Assembly: GCA_027575805.1 (NCBI GenBank)
Contig: JANBPU010000006.1
Location: forward strand, 196,004-260,003
Reading direction: 5' to 3'
From: Mycoemilia scoparia
Lineage: Eukaryota; Kickxellomycota; Kickxellomycetes; Kickxellales; Kickxellaceae
Length of the DNA stretch: 64,000 bases
The notes below the pieces were generated by a model that was not told the origin of the DNA, ran no database searches, and worked only from the letters and a program-made list of their open reading frames with translations. Position numbers and translations under genes: made by a program. Shown here one piece after another: positions 1 through 11,406 of the stretch. Numbering within the stretch: the stretch's first letter is position 1; every line of letters starts with the position of its first letter.

Positions 1-186
1 CCATCACACTCCTGTATGATTAAATTACCAAACAGATCAGCTGTATGTAATGACGTTTCCTAACTCCGTAGCGTTATGATCTTGTCTCTCTTTTTTATTA
101 TCATTTGTCTATTTTTGAGCTCATATTTGTATTTAGAGGTGACTGCTAAGCTGTTTGCGTGATATACAGGCCATATATAAAATACA

Positions 187-1507
187 ATGCTGCTGCCACA
201 GTTTTCCAGGCAATTATGCGCCCGGATTCGAAACAATCAGTGCCGACTAAAAGCACCCAAAAGTTTTATTGCGAGTACAAAAGGTCCTTTGGGCATACTG
301 CCATTTCATTATAGGCAATATACAGAGGAAAAACATTGCAAAAAGCACAACGGTTCTGACGAGCCTCAGCTAGACGATGAGGATCTTGGAGATGTTGCTT
401 TTGATATGTTATGTAAGCGTATAAGAATAGTATGCCATCTTATATGTATAACTTGTTATCTATAAGCATTTTTAAAACCAAAACAAACTGGGTAAAATAT
501 GTGATTTTAGCATGGCTTCGACCGAATGACCTAAAGAGGATAAAAGGAGATCCACACTGGCCTACATTACTTCCAATCCTTGATATCGGTATAATTCGGT
601 CAATAGCACGCTCATTTGTTACATCATCGACGTGGTATGACTTGCAGAGAAACACAACGGATCAATACTTTCCCAACGAATTCTTAGAAGGAGGTAATCA
701 TTGAGATGTAGCACATGTGAAGATGTGATATCTATTTTATAGTTGCATGCTGATAGTTTATATTATACTCCAATGACATGTGTTGTAGCAAATATGGCAT
801 TCTTGGCATTCTTCCAGCAATTCAACAAAAACAATACGTATATGCTAAGAAAATATCTTTCCCCGGCCCTCTACAAAATTTTTAGCCCAGAGCTGGAGGA
901 GTTGGGAGAGATGGGGCTAGCAGTTAAAATGGAGCCCCAAAAAATCCACGCGTCAGCAGTTCTGGATATATGGGCAGACTATGGACCAAGCAGGGCATTC
1001 GATTTGTCAATCCCATTTGAAGAGCGTCAACAGGATTATTTTTACAGTCCGACATTCTGTCTCCGGGCAGCGCACCCGAGAGATACTATTGTCACCAAAG
1101 CTTCTAGTCCTTGGGGGAAAAGGGATGCAATAGCAGAATTAGATAATAAACCATCATCTATTGTCAAGGCGTTGAAGGCTGGTTTCAATATAGTCCAGAC
1201 AGGGGCACGATTTAAGGTTGATGTTCGCTATGACGTGAGCATGAAGTATTCTGCATTTAAGGCTAATGACCTGATTCTATCTGAAGAGGGGAGGCAGGCA
1301 ATAGTCTTTAGATTTGAGACGCCGCACTATTCGCCTTCATCGGAGCTCTCGCTTGCCTACTTGAAGCGAGAGGACGAGGCAATGCCGGGGTTGCGACCTG
1401 ACCATGTTGTTCCAGAAGAGGATATAGATCCCCCCTTTGAATGGAAAATATCGGATGTTGATTATTTAATACACCAAAGAGAAAGACGTGAGCTTGAAAC
1501 AATGTAG
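187..1507 (+). CDS. Probable mitochondrial Tim44-like / mL45-MBA1-like protein
   Basis: At least three exons are visible. Exon 1 starts at ATG 187 and has a basic, hydroxylated N-terminus (MLLPQFSRQLCARIR) typical of a mitochondrial presequence, followed by an acidic stretch. Exon 2 follows an acceptor near 511 (WLRPNDLKRIKGD...). The last exon runs from about 743-755 to the stop at 1507. The C-terminal 250 residues resemble the Tim44-like fold shared by Tim44, ribosomal protein mL45 and MBA1, which act on the matrix side of the inner membrane in import or ribosome tethering. The assignment rests on overall impression (long helical start, then mixed alpha/beta) and not on a diagnostic motif. 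The exon 2/exon 3 junction is unresolved: the obvious donor at about 694 does not keep frame with the obvious acceptor at 742, so another donor (for example near 633) may be used. Confidence 0.5.
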
Positions 1508-1741
1508 ACACAAATCATTAATAGAAATTGGCCTGTGTGTATACATATATAAAGAGCAAAAGTTGTGCTCACCCTATTAGCAGATATTACCGTTTGTCAT
1601 CATGCCTAGATTTGTTATTTTGAAAGCTCGAATTAGAATAAATTTAAAAGCAAGTAGGTAATTGATTTCAATTCTCAAAGCACGTGCGCTATTAGTGCCT
1701 AAAAACACATTAGAAAAGGGTAGGTACTATTGATGAGTAGG

Positions 1742-3500
1742 TTACTCTTGTTGAGATACGCGACCAAGGTTGATATAAACCCAGAATGATCCATATACAA
1801 TGGCATTTGCAGCGGTAGCAGCAGCAGCGTCACTTGTAGCACTGTCGTTTACATCTCCAGCCTCATCTTCCCCAAGATCAACGTCTAGGGATTTGTGATT
1901 ATACTTTACAAGTATCGGCAATATCATGTTTTCTGAGGGCTTCTTTGCAACAACATAGGCAATAACAGAAACAGAGTTTCCCCGAACCTCTACAACTCCC
2001 TTTGAATTGTTTGCTTTTGCCAAAATTTCCTTATTTTCTAGGTCTTCGTCCTCCTCATCCTCGTACTCCCACAATTCAGTATAAGGCGGAAGTGCAAATG
2101 TTGAAGCAATCAGGTCCACAGTTGGGTTGTCAGGATTCGAATCGTCAGTGAAGGGAGTTGACAACTCCATATTGACTATTGTGTATATCGGGTTTGTGAA
2201 GCGTAGGCCAATGTAAAATGGTTCATTAACAGGGTATGGGGCTGTAGTTAGAGGCGTGGAATCACTCAATGTTCTTAGCAGTGTTATTTTTGGAATGTAG
2301 TTTGAAGCAACAAGCTTGATTTTGAAGCGAATGGTTTGTGCTTTGCTCTCTGGTTTTATCATAATATGACGACATTTTCGGCATCTCTTTGCTTGTTTCA
2401 TTGCAAGACGAACACGAGTAGGAATCATACTAATGAAGTAGAACAACAGCTGTTGTTTTTAGTAATACAATGGTGTTAAATACGTTAGCAATGGCATATT
2501 GTTAAACACATACTTTTGAATGTTAGGTGTTGGCGATGCTAGATCAGAATCTTCAACATATGATACAGCATGGTATTCCTGTAAAGAAGATTGCTTTCCA
2601 TTTCGAGACTCTAGCTGTGAGCGTGTTGACATCCCAAATGAAGAAAATCGACCAAGAGATCTGCTCGAATATCCAAGTGAGCCAAAAGTTGAAGAAAAGT
2701 GATTGTTAGGCAGGCTGCTCTTTTGGATTCCTTCAAAGTGCTCAACAAGCTGGTTAAACTCTTTTTCTGCTGTATTGCTTTTCAGAGCTTCTACTTGAGC
2801 TATACACGAGAACATAAAATACATTGACATTTTACCAATTTTGTTTTTGAAACAAAAAATTGGCCATTCATTCAACTGGTCTGATATACAGATTGGTTTG
2901 CAAGGTTCTTACCAGAAAGCCCTGTGGCCTTTTCAAAACACCAACCAATTTCACGAGAATCCCAAAAACAGACCGAGCATGATAAATAAAAAGGCTTGGC
3001 GGGAGCATCATCGCTACGGGATTCAGCTTCCATTACAGATAAAACATGAGTACAGGCTGGGCACTCGAAGCAGTTTCTGGCACATCTATTATTATAGACA
3101 TCACCATGATAGTTACAATAAATGGTAGGCAATTTGGTTCATTTTTGTTTCCAACTATACGAAATGCCAAGCTACAAGGTCATAGCAGCAATTCTCACCT
3201 GTTTTTTTCTGAACGAACACTTGCAGTTGGCACCTCAAACAAACAATTGGAGCAATAATACCCTGCTGGCTCCGAAAGAACACATCTCGGGCATCTTATT
3301 TCGCCACAGTCGTCGCAAAAGTACATGTGAGACAATGGAAAAGTGCGTAAAGCCAGGACAGGTGAATTTACACCGATTGGGCAGTCGAACACATCTTTAC
3401 CAGCATCGGTACCGGATTTTGATTCTGAGTATAGGCTGCTACATGGGCAATGGTACAAGATCTTTGGCTCCGATTCATTCTGGTCAACTATCAGTGTCAT
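1742..3500 (-). CDS. DCTN4: Dynactin subunit 4 (p62)
   Basis: This is a pointed-end-complex subunit of dynactin, the cofactor that links dynein to cargo. The N-terminal exon (3500 to about 3197) carries the family's cysteine-rich module: MYFCDDCGEIRCPRC and YYCSNCLFEVP, continuing in the next exon with CARNCFECPAC, a zinc-binding set typical of p62. A later exon has a second C-x2-C motif (RCRKCRHIMIKPE, near 2380), also conserved in p62. The intron at 2430-2513 (GTATGT...ATTAG, with a CTAAC branch point) joins NIQ to NMIPTRVRL in frame. Other introns lie near 3100-3196 and 2800-2905. The C-terminus is an acidic segment followed by an alanine-rich stretch. The gene is convergent with the upstream + strand gene, 235 bp away. 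Confidence 0.88.
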
Positions 3501-4054
3501 TTTTATCTCTCAATACACCAGATGTGGTTGGTTATTTAAGGGATTTGTGGTTAAAATTTTATATTATGTCCTATAGCCATATATATATATGTAAAATCAA
3601 TTTGAGTTGCTCAGTTTAGTATTGTTTTGATCGATAGAACTTATTACTGTTTGTGATGTTTATATTCTATACTCCTTTAAAGAGTGACCGAAAGCGCACA
3701 TTCTAAATATCTCAAATACCAGGCAAAAAACTCACCTGCTGAAATGCTAATCTTTTGTAAAGCATGGGCTTTTTAAACTAGGCATCGTCTATCCAGTATG
3801 ATTAGGTGGATTCTGTTCTTAGCAAAACAAAAATAAAGTATATATTCCACAAACCAAAGGTGTTGAGTATGGGATATTTCAAAAGCCAAACAAGCGTTTT
3901 GAACTTAATGTAAAACTATAACAATACTATTAAACAAATTTTATTGGAAGCTATTGTGTTAAAGATAAAATTTATATTCATACAAAGGGAAACGTGGTGA
4001 TAGATATGGATAACACCTGCTCAATATATATCTATATATATCAGATGATATCCT
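3501..4054. other. Intergenic gap, 0.55 kb
   Basis: The DCTN4 start and the CAP-G 3' end flank this gap. It is AT-rich with short (AT)n runs near 3578-3592 and 4022-4042. I see no coding exon or RNA gene. It must hold the DCTN4 promoter and the CAP-G terminator. Confidence 0.5.
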
Positions 4055-7000
4055 TCAAGATATACGTCTTCGCTTCGAAATATCGGCCTTTGCCGTTTGC
4101 TCATCATTGCTATCATCTGGTTCACGAGCTTTAGAGGTGACACTAGCATCTGGATTTGGTGTATCAGATTCCTCTTCATCACCATTGTCGTTGTCATTGT
4201 CATCATCAGAATATTCCTCACCACCTTCAGCTATTCCAGCAATGAAGTCAAAAACTTCTTCCATTTCAGGATCCTCAAGCCAGCTCTCAATGTTCACATC
4301 ATCCGAGTCTTCAACACCCAGGATTTTAAGAAGCCCTTTTTCAAACCTTACCAATGCATTTTTAGAAAGCGCATCAGTTACAACTGGTTTCTGTATTGCC
4401 GCACGAGTGTAAATAAACAGCTGCTGGCAAGTTATAATCGGAGTGCTCTCATCAAGCGCTAGTCGGTTTAAGAATTGGATCATAGATTTCCTAACTGCTA
4501 AGGGAGACACAAACAGCTTCTTTAGAGCTTCATTGCCCATTTGCGAATACTTGTCCATCTTTATATAGCTCTTGGGCTTTCCACCCTGGAGAGATGACAA
4601 GGTCTGAGCAATTCGTGGGTCGCACCATGCTACAAGCTGTTGTGAAATTTGGTTGGCTGGCGTAACTCCTTGGGCATCAGGATATTCCTCAAGTGCAGTG
4701 GTCAACTCACTGAGCACCTCAACAGCCACGCTCTGCATTGCGCTCTGATTATCGCTATGAGAATAGCAATATGCTGGGAAGAAATATGCCATCGATTGTC
4801 TTAATACATGGTTGGATATTGTGCTGGGATGGTAGTAAAGTACAAGCAGCTTTTCTATAGCTGGTGCTGGCTCGGCGATTCTGTGGGCATAGAGCAACTT
4901 GGCCAAGCCCTCACAAGCTATAGACTGTATTTCGTCATTTTCGTGCTCCAATTGGGCCAAAAGGAGCTCAAGAAGTTGGCCGGCCTCAAGGTTTGCTGAA
5001 AGTTCTTGAATGCCATGCACAAATGTCAAGTCCAATAGGGCTTTCAATGACATGATGCAGAGCTCAATAGTGCCTTCCATTGCAGCTTGTATAAAGAGAG
5101 TAATATTGTCAACTGCCAGCGTTTTGTCGAGAACGCAACAAAGTAAGAGACATTGAACACCGTATCCCTGGAGCATCGATTCAGAGCTCTGAATGGCTGG
5201 AACAATATATTCACTGAGAAGGCCATATATAGACGTATTTTGATTTAGGGGCTCTTGGCACCTTTGGAGCAAATATTTAATAATAACCAAGCATTTTATA
5301 AGGATCACAATCTGTTCCTGCTTTGCTTCATCGTTGTTAGGATCAACATCGCTATCAACAGACTCCCGGATGTCAGACAGGACCTCAACAACCATGCTGG
5401 TAAAGTCACGCTCACTAATCGAAAGCTTTTTCAAGATATCCGTTATAATTTCAATGCTGTTTTCTGGGATTCCAGGGAGAACCAGCATCTGCCGCATAAG
5501 TGTAAGAACATGACGACGACCAAGTTCGTCGGGAAAATCTGATAGTCTGGTTATCATGAGGAGCTGTCTAATGACATATTCATGGTCGATGAGAAGGTCT
5601 TCATCGGTCTCGTTCTCAAGCTTGGAAACAAATGAGCTGGTGAGCTGTGCAAGTTTAAGTACTTCTGGAAGGGAAGCATCCAACCTCTCATTATCATTCT
5701 CGTTGGAAAAGTGCTCAAGCGTCATGCGTATTAGGAAGGAGGTTTCAGGAGTCAAGTTATCAAGAATCTCGTCGTTAAATGTGAGATTGTTTGGGATCTC
5801 CGGATAAGTTTGGAACAGAGCTTTTATGGCATCATCAGCAATGGGACTATCAACAACATCAAGCGATTCAATTAGCTCCAGTAGATTCTGGTCTACAGTT
5901 TGCAACCAGGTCTCCCCAAGCATACGCACGCACGCTTGCTTGACGTTAGGGTCCCGATCATTTATGCCAGCTGTCAAAACTTTTTCACGGGATTCAATAG
6001 AAAGCGCCCTGAAATCGACCACTGGGAGGACCCTAAGGAAAAAGTACTTTCTGTTTGTCACATCTACATCTGAAGCCCTTTCGAGAATATAGGGGAGAGT
6101 AGTCTTTGTCTTTGCAATATTAAGCAATACTGCCCTTCGCACCTCGCTATATATCACATTGTACCAACATTGCTGTTAGCTTGCATATCTTATTCAACTA
6201 TACATATAGCAACTGTTCTTGGTATACTAACGCATTTGGGTCATAGTGCAACAATCGCAACAGCCTTTTTGTGACAGCCTGGCCTTCAGCACTATCATCA
6301 CTTCCTTGAAGCTTTGATAGTGATATGGCAGCGTGAACACGGATGCTTGATTCCTTGTCTCGAATACGATCCGAGAGTTTTTTTACCAGCTCTATATAGA
6401 GACTCTCACTATAGGAATATTTTTCAATTGCCAATAATTAGGAATTCATGGTCTACCCAGCTCAAATAATGAGTTATAACAACACCGTTATAACTTACTC
6501 CATTTCGCCAAGACAGGTTATGGTCATTGCAACGAGCTGACAGCAGCGAAGTCTGACCATTTTTTCCTTTGCACTAAAGCCACGAAGCAAATAGCAAATC
6601 AAAAACTCGATAAACCTAGAAAATACAGTTTCTTCGGCTTCATATTCGTCTTCATTGTCCTGACCAAAAACATCGTCTGATTTTTTTCCTTTCTTGAGCT
6701 CTTCTAGCATCTGTGTGTCTATAATGTGCGTACAAAAAACATACCCGTTTCATTTATTAGAAGCGTACATCAAATAGAATATGGACCCACTACGCTAGTT
6801 GATACTATTGAGCCATACCTTTTTCATAAGCCAGCTGGACAAAAGTAGCTATTAGCTTCATTGATCGATCGACACACTGCTCGCGCTTCTTCACAGCAAG
6901 TAGCTTGTTAAGGTTACGAATGAATTCCTCATTGAAGGCTTCTTCCCCTACGTAGCTGTCATTTTCTGGGTCAGAGATCTTTGCACATTGCATTTGGAGT

Positions 7001-7113
7001 TTGTATAAAGCAAGTACGAGCTTTCTGTGTGCAGCACCTTTCTTTTGGGCCTGGTTGAAAATGACAGGCACATTCTCTCTAAGGGTCTTGCTAATTTCTT
7101 CAAGAGAGCTCAT
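4055..7113 (-). CDS. YCG1: Condensin complex non-SMC subunit CAP-G (Ycg1/Cnd3)
   Basis: This is a HEAT-repeat subunit of condensin, which compacts mitotic chromosomes. Exon 1 (7113-6819) encodes MSSLEEISKTLRENVPVIFN, matching the family's opening (NVPxIFNxAQKxxAxHRKL). Exon 2 (6718-6499) reads KDTQMLEELKKG... and contains RFIEFLICYLLRGFSAKEKMVR, a conserved CAP-G helix pair. A third exon (about 6434-6230) has SDRIRDKESSIRVHAA followed by LHYDPNA. The 2.1-kb last exon begins near 6150 with SEVRRAVLLNI and carries further HEAT repeats. The C-terminus is a highly acidic tail (YSDDDNDNDNGDEEE) ending in a basic KRRRIS. Total length is about 940 residues, normal for CAP-G. Splice frames for exons 1-2 were checked. 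Confidence 0.92.
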
Positions 7114-7934
7114 TTTTCATTCTGTATAAGCTAGTTAATATATAAATTTTGAGAAAAAAACAAAGCTCGGATTATTTGGGCAAAGCACCCTTTATTGCCA
7201 AATGAATTTATGCTTTAAGGAGCGGGGAACCAGCTGTTTACTTGTAGGTTGTTTCAGCCAATGGAAGCGATTGCCCTCGAACAACAGTTGGACATCCACA
7301 TGTGTTAAGCTAACAAAATGCTACACATAGCCTCGGCCATCCTTATAGAAAAGTAGCCCAAATAAAGGTTGTAAACAACCATGATGTGGAAAGAAATAAT
7401 AACCCTATTCTAGCCTTTATTATTGTGGAAAATCCCATTCTTCAATACATAGAATAAACTAGTTAAAATATCATATAGCTTTGGTATAGATATCAGGTTT
7501 TCACGATTAAATGGATCTGTCCGCATTTTCAAGCTACCAAAAAGGATTCAAATGAAGATGCACTAGAAGCTGGATTGTACCTTTACATGATAGATATTAC
7601 AAAAACTATCAATATTGTTTTCTTAGTGAAGAAACAGCATTGACATGGATTATTTTAATTATTGCTATGTTGCAACAACCCCGAACCCATATTAATGACC
7701 CAGAATGGGGAAATCTAACTTAGGGGGGTAGCAGTTGAAGTAGTTGCCTTTCCATCACTTTTACTATACGGGTCTCAAGGTCATTGGAACTTTCGATATA
7801 CTCAAACTAGATTTTTGACAAAGAAATCTCCCATGTATCTGACCCCAACTATACTTTGACACATATCCAAGTCTTTGTCCTTCCCCTCCCTTCCTTTATA
7901 TTTCCGCCTAGTTTACATATTCCTGCCACATACG
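7114..7934. other. Divergent intergenic region, 0.8 kb
   Basis: This lies between the CAP-G start (-) and the Sel1-protein start (+), so it holds two divergent promoters. It contains a pyrimidine-rich tract (tttgtccttccc...ccttcctttat, about 7874-7901) just before the + strand ATG, typical of fungal core promoters. No gene is seen. Confidence 0.5.
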
Positions 7935-9074
7935 ATGAATTTCTTGAAAAAGCTCAACTTGAATAGTTCAAATGACAAACGCCTTAGTAGGGCTAGTAAT
8001 AATTTAAATTCAGAAGGGAGTTCTTCGGGATTTAAGGTCAATTCCTTTACGCGCAAACCAAGCTCGCTCAGCAAGGTTTCATTGTCTAGCCATGAAAACT
8101 TTCAAGGCACAAATGGTTCACAGCACCAATACTCAGACCCCTCCAGAATAGTCACACCAGCCAATAATTACCAAACATATGCTTCCACAACAGGAGGTGC
8201 TGCCAATTCAATTCATGAAGACCCAGAGTTCGACGATGCAGCCAGCTATCACTCTATCTCTTCCGACGATGGGGGAGCATCAAGGCCAAAATCCCTCAAC
8301 CCTTATAATAGGAATATTCGAGCTTTGGCCGCTACCGAGTCCGCCGCGACAGAGAGGGACAGCTACTACTCGATCACATCCAACATGGACAGCGATATAG
8401 TAAGGCACCAGTTCAAGGAAAATTCCACTTTGGTGAAAAGGGATAGCGCGATGACAATGCCAAAAAACTTTAGCAAACCTCAGGGTCGCCAGGCATCAAC
8501 AAATAGCCGCCCAAAGCCTATGAGTATTGATGATGTTCTCCAAGCAGCAGTCAAATGTCATGATGCCGGGGAGCTCGAAAAAGCCACAGCATACTTCAAG
8601 AAGGCGGCAGAAGCCAAGAATCCAGTAGGAATGCTTTTCTATGGCCTCTCGCTTCGACACGGATGGGGATGTCAGGCTAATGAAAAGGTGGCATTTTCAT
8701 ACTTACAAAGAGCAGGAAAGGCAATCACAAATGAGAACAAAAACATAACAACAACGATGGGTGGAGTTACGAGCGAGGAGCTTTCTATGGCTTTGTACGA
8801 ACTAGGAACCAGCTATCGCCATGGATGGGGTGTCCCCCAGTGTAAAAAGACAGCCGCCTACTATTTTGAAATTGCAGCTAACCATGGCGATGCGGATGCT
8901 CAGGTTGATCTTGCCAGTTGCTACGAAAATGGGGAAGGTGTAAAGCGAGACATGAAGAAGGCAGCATACTATTATCGTTTAGCTCACAGCAAGGGCCACG
9001 AAATATTCGGCAACTCCTGGATCTTCAAAAAGAAGTATGACGATTATGTCCCAGAGTCTGTTACCAAAAAATAG
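7935..9074 (+). CDS. Sel1-like repeat (SLR) protein, DSF2-like
   Basis: This single exon encodes about 379 residues. I chose ATG 7935 (MNFLKKLNLNSSNDKR) over the in-frame upstream ATG at 7875 because the latter would sit in the pyrimidine-rich promoter tract. The first ~195 residues are Ser/Asn-rich and probably disordered. From about residue 200 there are at least three Sel1-type helical hairpins, with signatures GMLFYGLSLRHGWG, ALYELGTSYRHGWGVPQ and AQVDLASCYENGEGVKRD, ending in SWIFKKKYDDY. This arrangement (disordered N-terminus, C-terminal SLRs) resembles fungal DSF2/HCP-like proteins, which serve as scaffolds, often in signalling or cell-wall pathways. The specific role is unknown; the Sel1 fold is clear. 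Confidence 0.85.
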   Translation: MNFLKKLNLNSSNDKRLSRASNNLNSEGSSSGFKVNSFTRKPSSLSKVSLSSHENFQGTNGSQHQYSDPSRIVTPANNYQTYASTTGGAANSIHEDPEFDDAASYHSISSDDGGASRPKSLNPYNRNIRALAATESAATERDSYYSITSNMDSDIVRHQFKENSTLVKRDSAMTMPKNFSKPQGRQASTNSRPKPMSIDDVLQAAVKCHDAGELEKATAYFKKAAEAKNPVGMLFYGLSLRHGWGCQANEKVAFSYLQRAGKAITNENKNITTTMGGVTSEELSMALYELGTSYRHGWGVPQCKKTAAYYFEIAANHGDADAQVDLASCYENGEGVKRDMKKAAYYYRLAHSKGHEIFGNSWIFKKKYDDYVPESVTKK

Positions 9075-9530
9075 CCACTTGTTTTGTAACACCTCGGAAT
9101 ATTCAAAAACATCCCTTGACGCATTTTATATTTTTCCCATGTGTATAACTCTAAACTATTTTCATCCATCTGTGTGTGTGTGCATGTTTCTGTGGTGCTT
9201 TGACTTTTACGGATTTAATCGGCGGGTCCAATTACATTATACTTAGTTTTGTATGTAGAAGGGGTACCAGGGACGTTTTATTTTGGTTAAAATACATTTA
9301 TTTTTATTTCATGAATCTGGCTTATTTACTATCTAAGCCTCTATGAATCTAAAAAACATTTTGAGAGGTTAAGCAAAGAATCGAATACCATGTTTTAAAC
9401 GTAAAAAGCCGAATTTTATATGCTATGCTATAGCGATTGATTTGGTCTTATACTACATCTTTATCATAAGGCAATGGTATTGTTATCTTGATAAAGGAGC
9501 AAAGTGTGCACTAAATGAATTTCACATGGT
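9075..9530. other. Convergent intergenic region
   Basis: This lies between the 3' ends of the Sel1-protein gene and UQCC2. It has a short GT run near 9173-9181 and AT-rich termination-like sequence. No gene is seen. Confidence 0.5.
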
Positions 9531-10080
9531 CTATTTTCCAAACAATCGCTTGAAAAGGCCCTTTGGCTGTTCCTTTCTGTTTGCAGTGTCATCTATGGCC
9601 TTGATAAGCTCATCATAGTATTTTGGTTTTTCTACTGGATGGCGAAGGCGGCTAGGAAGCGGATACTATATAGAGTCAGACAATGTATAAATATAGACAC
9701 GGCTATAATACGATATATGTAATTTGTGTCTGTATCATGGAGAGTTTTGATAAATTTGTCTTTGAATGAACATTTTGCTTCCAGAATTTATACAGGTATG
9801 CAAAAATGCACAGAAAAACAATGGTATGGCTTACCTTTTTCATAGCCTCGTTGGATACTATTCTATCCAGTGCAGCCAGATTTACCTCTGCCCTCTTAAG
9901 CCTATTAGCTAGTGCTTCTTTATTAACAACGGCCTTTTGGTTTGCCTGGAATTCTCTCTGTACATAGCCTCCTAGTATCGTTTTGAAGCAATGAGTGGGC
10001 CGTAATTTGTCGGCAGGCCAGCGTTCAACGACACGCATGTATGATCTAAATAGTCTGGTTATCTGCTCTGACGATGCCAT
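9531..10080 (-). CDS. Mitochondrial complex III assembly factor, UQCC2/Cbp6 family
   Basis: Two exons, 10080-9835 and 9665-9531, are joined by a clean GTAAGC...ATATAG intron (9666-9834). Together they encode 126 residues with frame preserved (82 codons plus 44 plus stop). The N-terminus (LFRSYMRVVERWPADKLRP) is the helix and WP-x-D motif of the UQCC2/Cbp6 family. These proteins work with Cbp3/UQCC1 at the mitochondrial ribosome exit to chaperone new cytochrome b. Exon 2 carries the partner motif PVEKPKYYDELIKAI and ends in a basic KGLFKRLFGK. Gene calling without splicing would give a false C-terminus read from the intron. It could also be another small LYR-like assembly factor, but size and motifs fit UQCC2 best. 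Confidence 0.72.
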
Positions 10081-10385
10081 TTGTAGATTTTTGGATATAT
10101 TAGTATAGATATTAATAAAGACAATCAGAGACAGATTTGCTTTGGTTTGGTTTTTTTGACTTCAAGCTCCATATTACAATGATGATCAGGTTTTTAGCCA
10201 AAGCTGATTTTCAATTAAATTACCTCTCCAGAAGAGTCAAAAACAGAGCCAGCCAATGGCTAACCCCGACTTGGTCAAAGAAACAAAGCATCGATCTTCA
10301 AGAACAAATATCGACTTCAACTGTTGCCTGTTGGTTTGACTATTTTTTGTTGTTACCACATTTTACACTTCAATCAATTTACAAA

Positions 10386-11311
10386 ATGCATTTCACAGAA
10401 ACAAGCGGTAGTCATGGCAGAGACGACAATATATTTGATGAGGAGCCCCTGATAGTTGACAACGATTACGATGATGATATGGAGCAACATGAAAAGCCTT
10501 TTGGAAGAAATGTTAATAGAAGCTCTAACAGTAGATATAGCCAGGGGCACCATAGTCATGAGCATGAGGGAATGGATGCCGAAGAAGATAATGAGGAAGA
10601 ACTAGATAGTAATATTGCTCAGCTTAGGCAAATACGCCTTGCCCTGACAAAAGTCAATGATGGACTTGAAAATGTAGCACACCAAGTAAAGGTATGAGGT
10701 AAAATTCATGTATGAGGCGGCTTTTGCATTTATGTGTGGTAGTGCAAAGACAGATGATGGCTGTTTCTTTTGTTCTACGTATATAGTACTTTAATAGCAA
10801 CATGAGTCAAACATCCCAGATTCTGGATTCATGGATCAACATTATGTCGCAAACTATCCATGCGTATGGGTTCCTGTCTGACCCACAATGGCAGGGCGGA
10901 AAGATGGTGAGTGTATCTACCATGGCATTATAGGAATTTTTGTGGTGGCTGTGATACTACTTCTGATACTAGTACAGCTTACAATATCAAACATGTACTC
11001 TTTTTTAGGATGATCTCGTGGTTAATGAGATAAAACAGCAGCAACTGCAGAAGGAACAGGAGGAGCAGGAGCGTCGTGAGATAGAAAGGCTCCAAAGGGA
11101 AGAGGAGGCTGCAAGAGCTGCAAAGGCTGCTGCAGAGGCAGCCAAAATACCTGTGCACCCAGGAATTCCGCCAAGATCAGGCTATTCTTCTATACGCGGA
11201 CGCGGACGTGGCCGGGGAATTGCTGGGACACGGCCTGTCGGAAGAGGTGGGGTGCATACATCACTGACAAGGGGGAGAGGGCGGCCAGGGGCTAGAATAG
11301 CACGTCCATAG
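10386..11311 (+). CDS. DUO1: DASH/Dam1 complex subunit Duo1
   Basis: Three exons, 10386-10691, 10787-10906 and 11009-11311, encode 242 residues in frame. The DASH complex forms a fungal kinetochore ring that couples chromosomes to spindle microtubules. The N-terminal 70 residues are acidic. Residues about 75-140 contain the Duo1 coiled-coil region: LRQIRLALTKVNDGLENV, then TSQILDSWINIMSQTIHAYG and DPQWQGG, matching the family's 'LD-W-ILSQTEH...L-DP-WQGA' block. The C-terminal exon is an E/Q/R-rich helix followed by an Arg-Gly-rich tail (RGRGRGRGIAG), which probably contacts microtubules or nucleic acid. An in-frame upstream ATG (10137) exists, but the family fits a start at 10386. Confidence 0.85.
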
Positions 11312-11406
11312 ATACCCATAACACACATTTGGGACACCATATTAATTTATTTAGTATTTACAAGCATTTAATATAATTGGTTCTGCAACTACTTTGGCAA
11401 AACAGC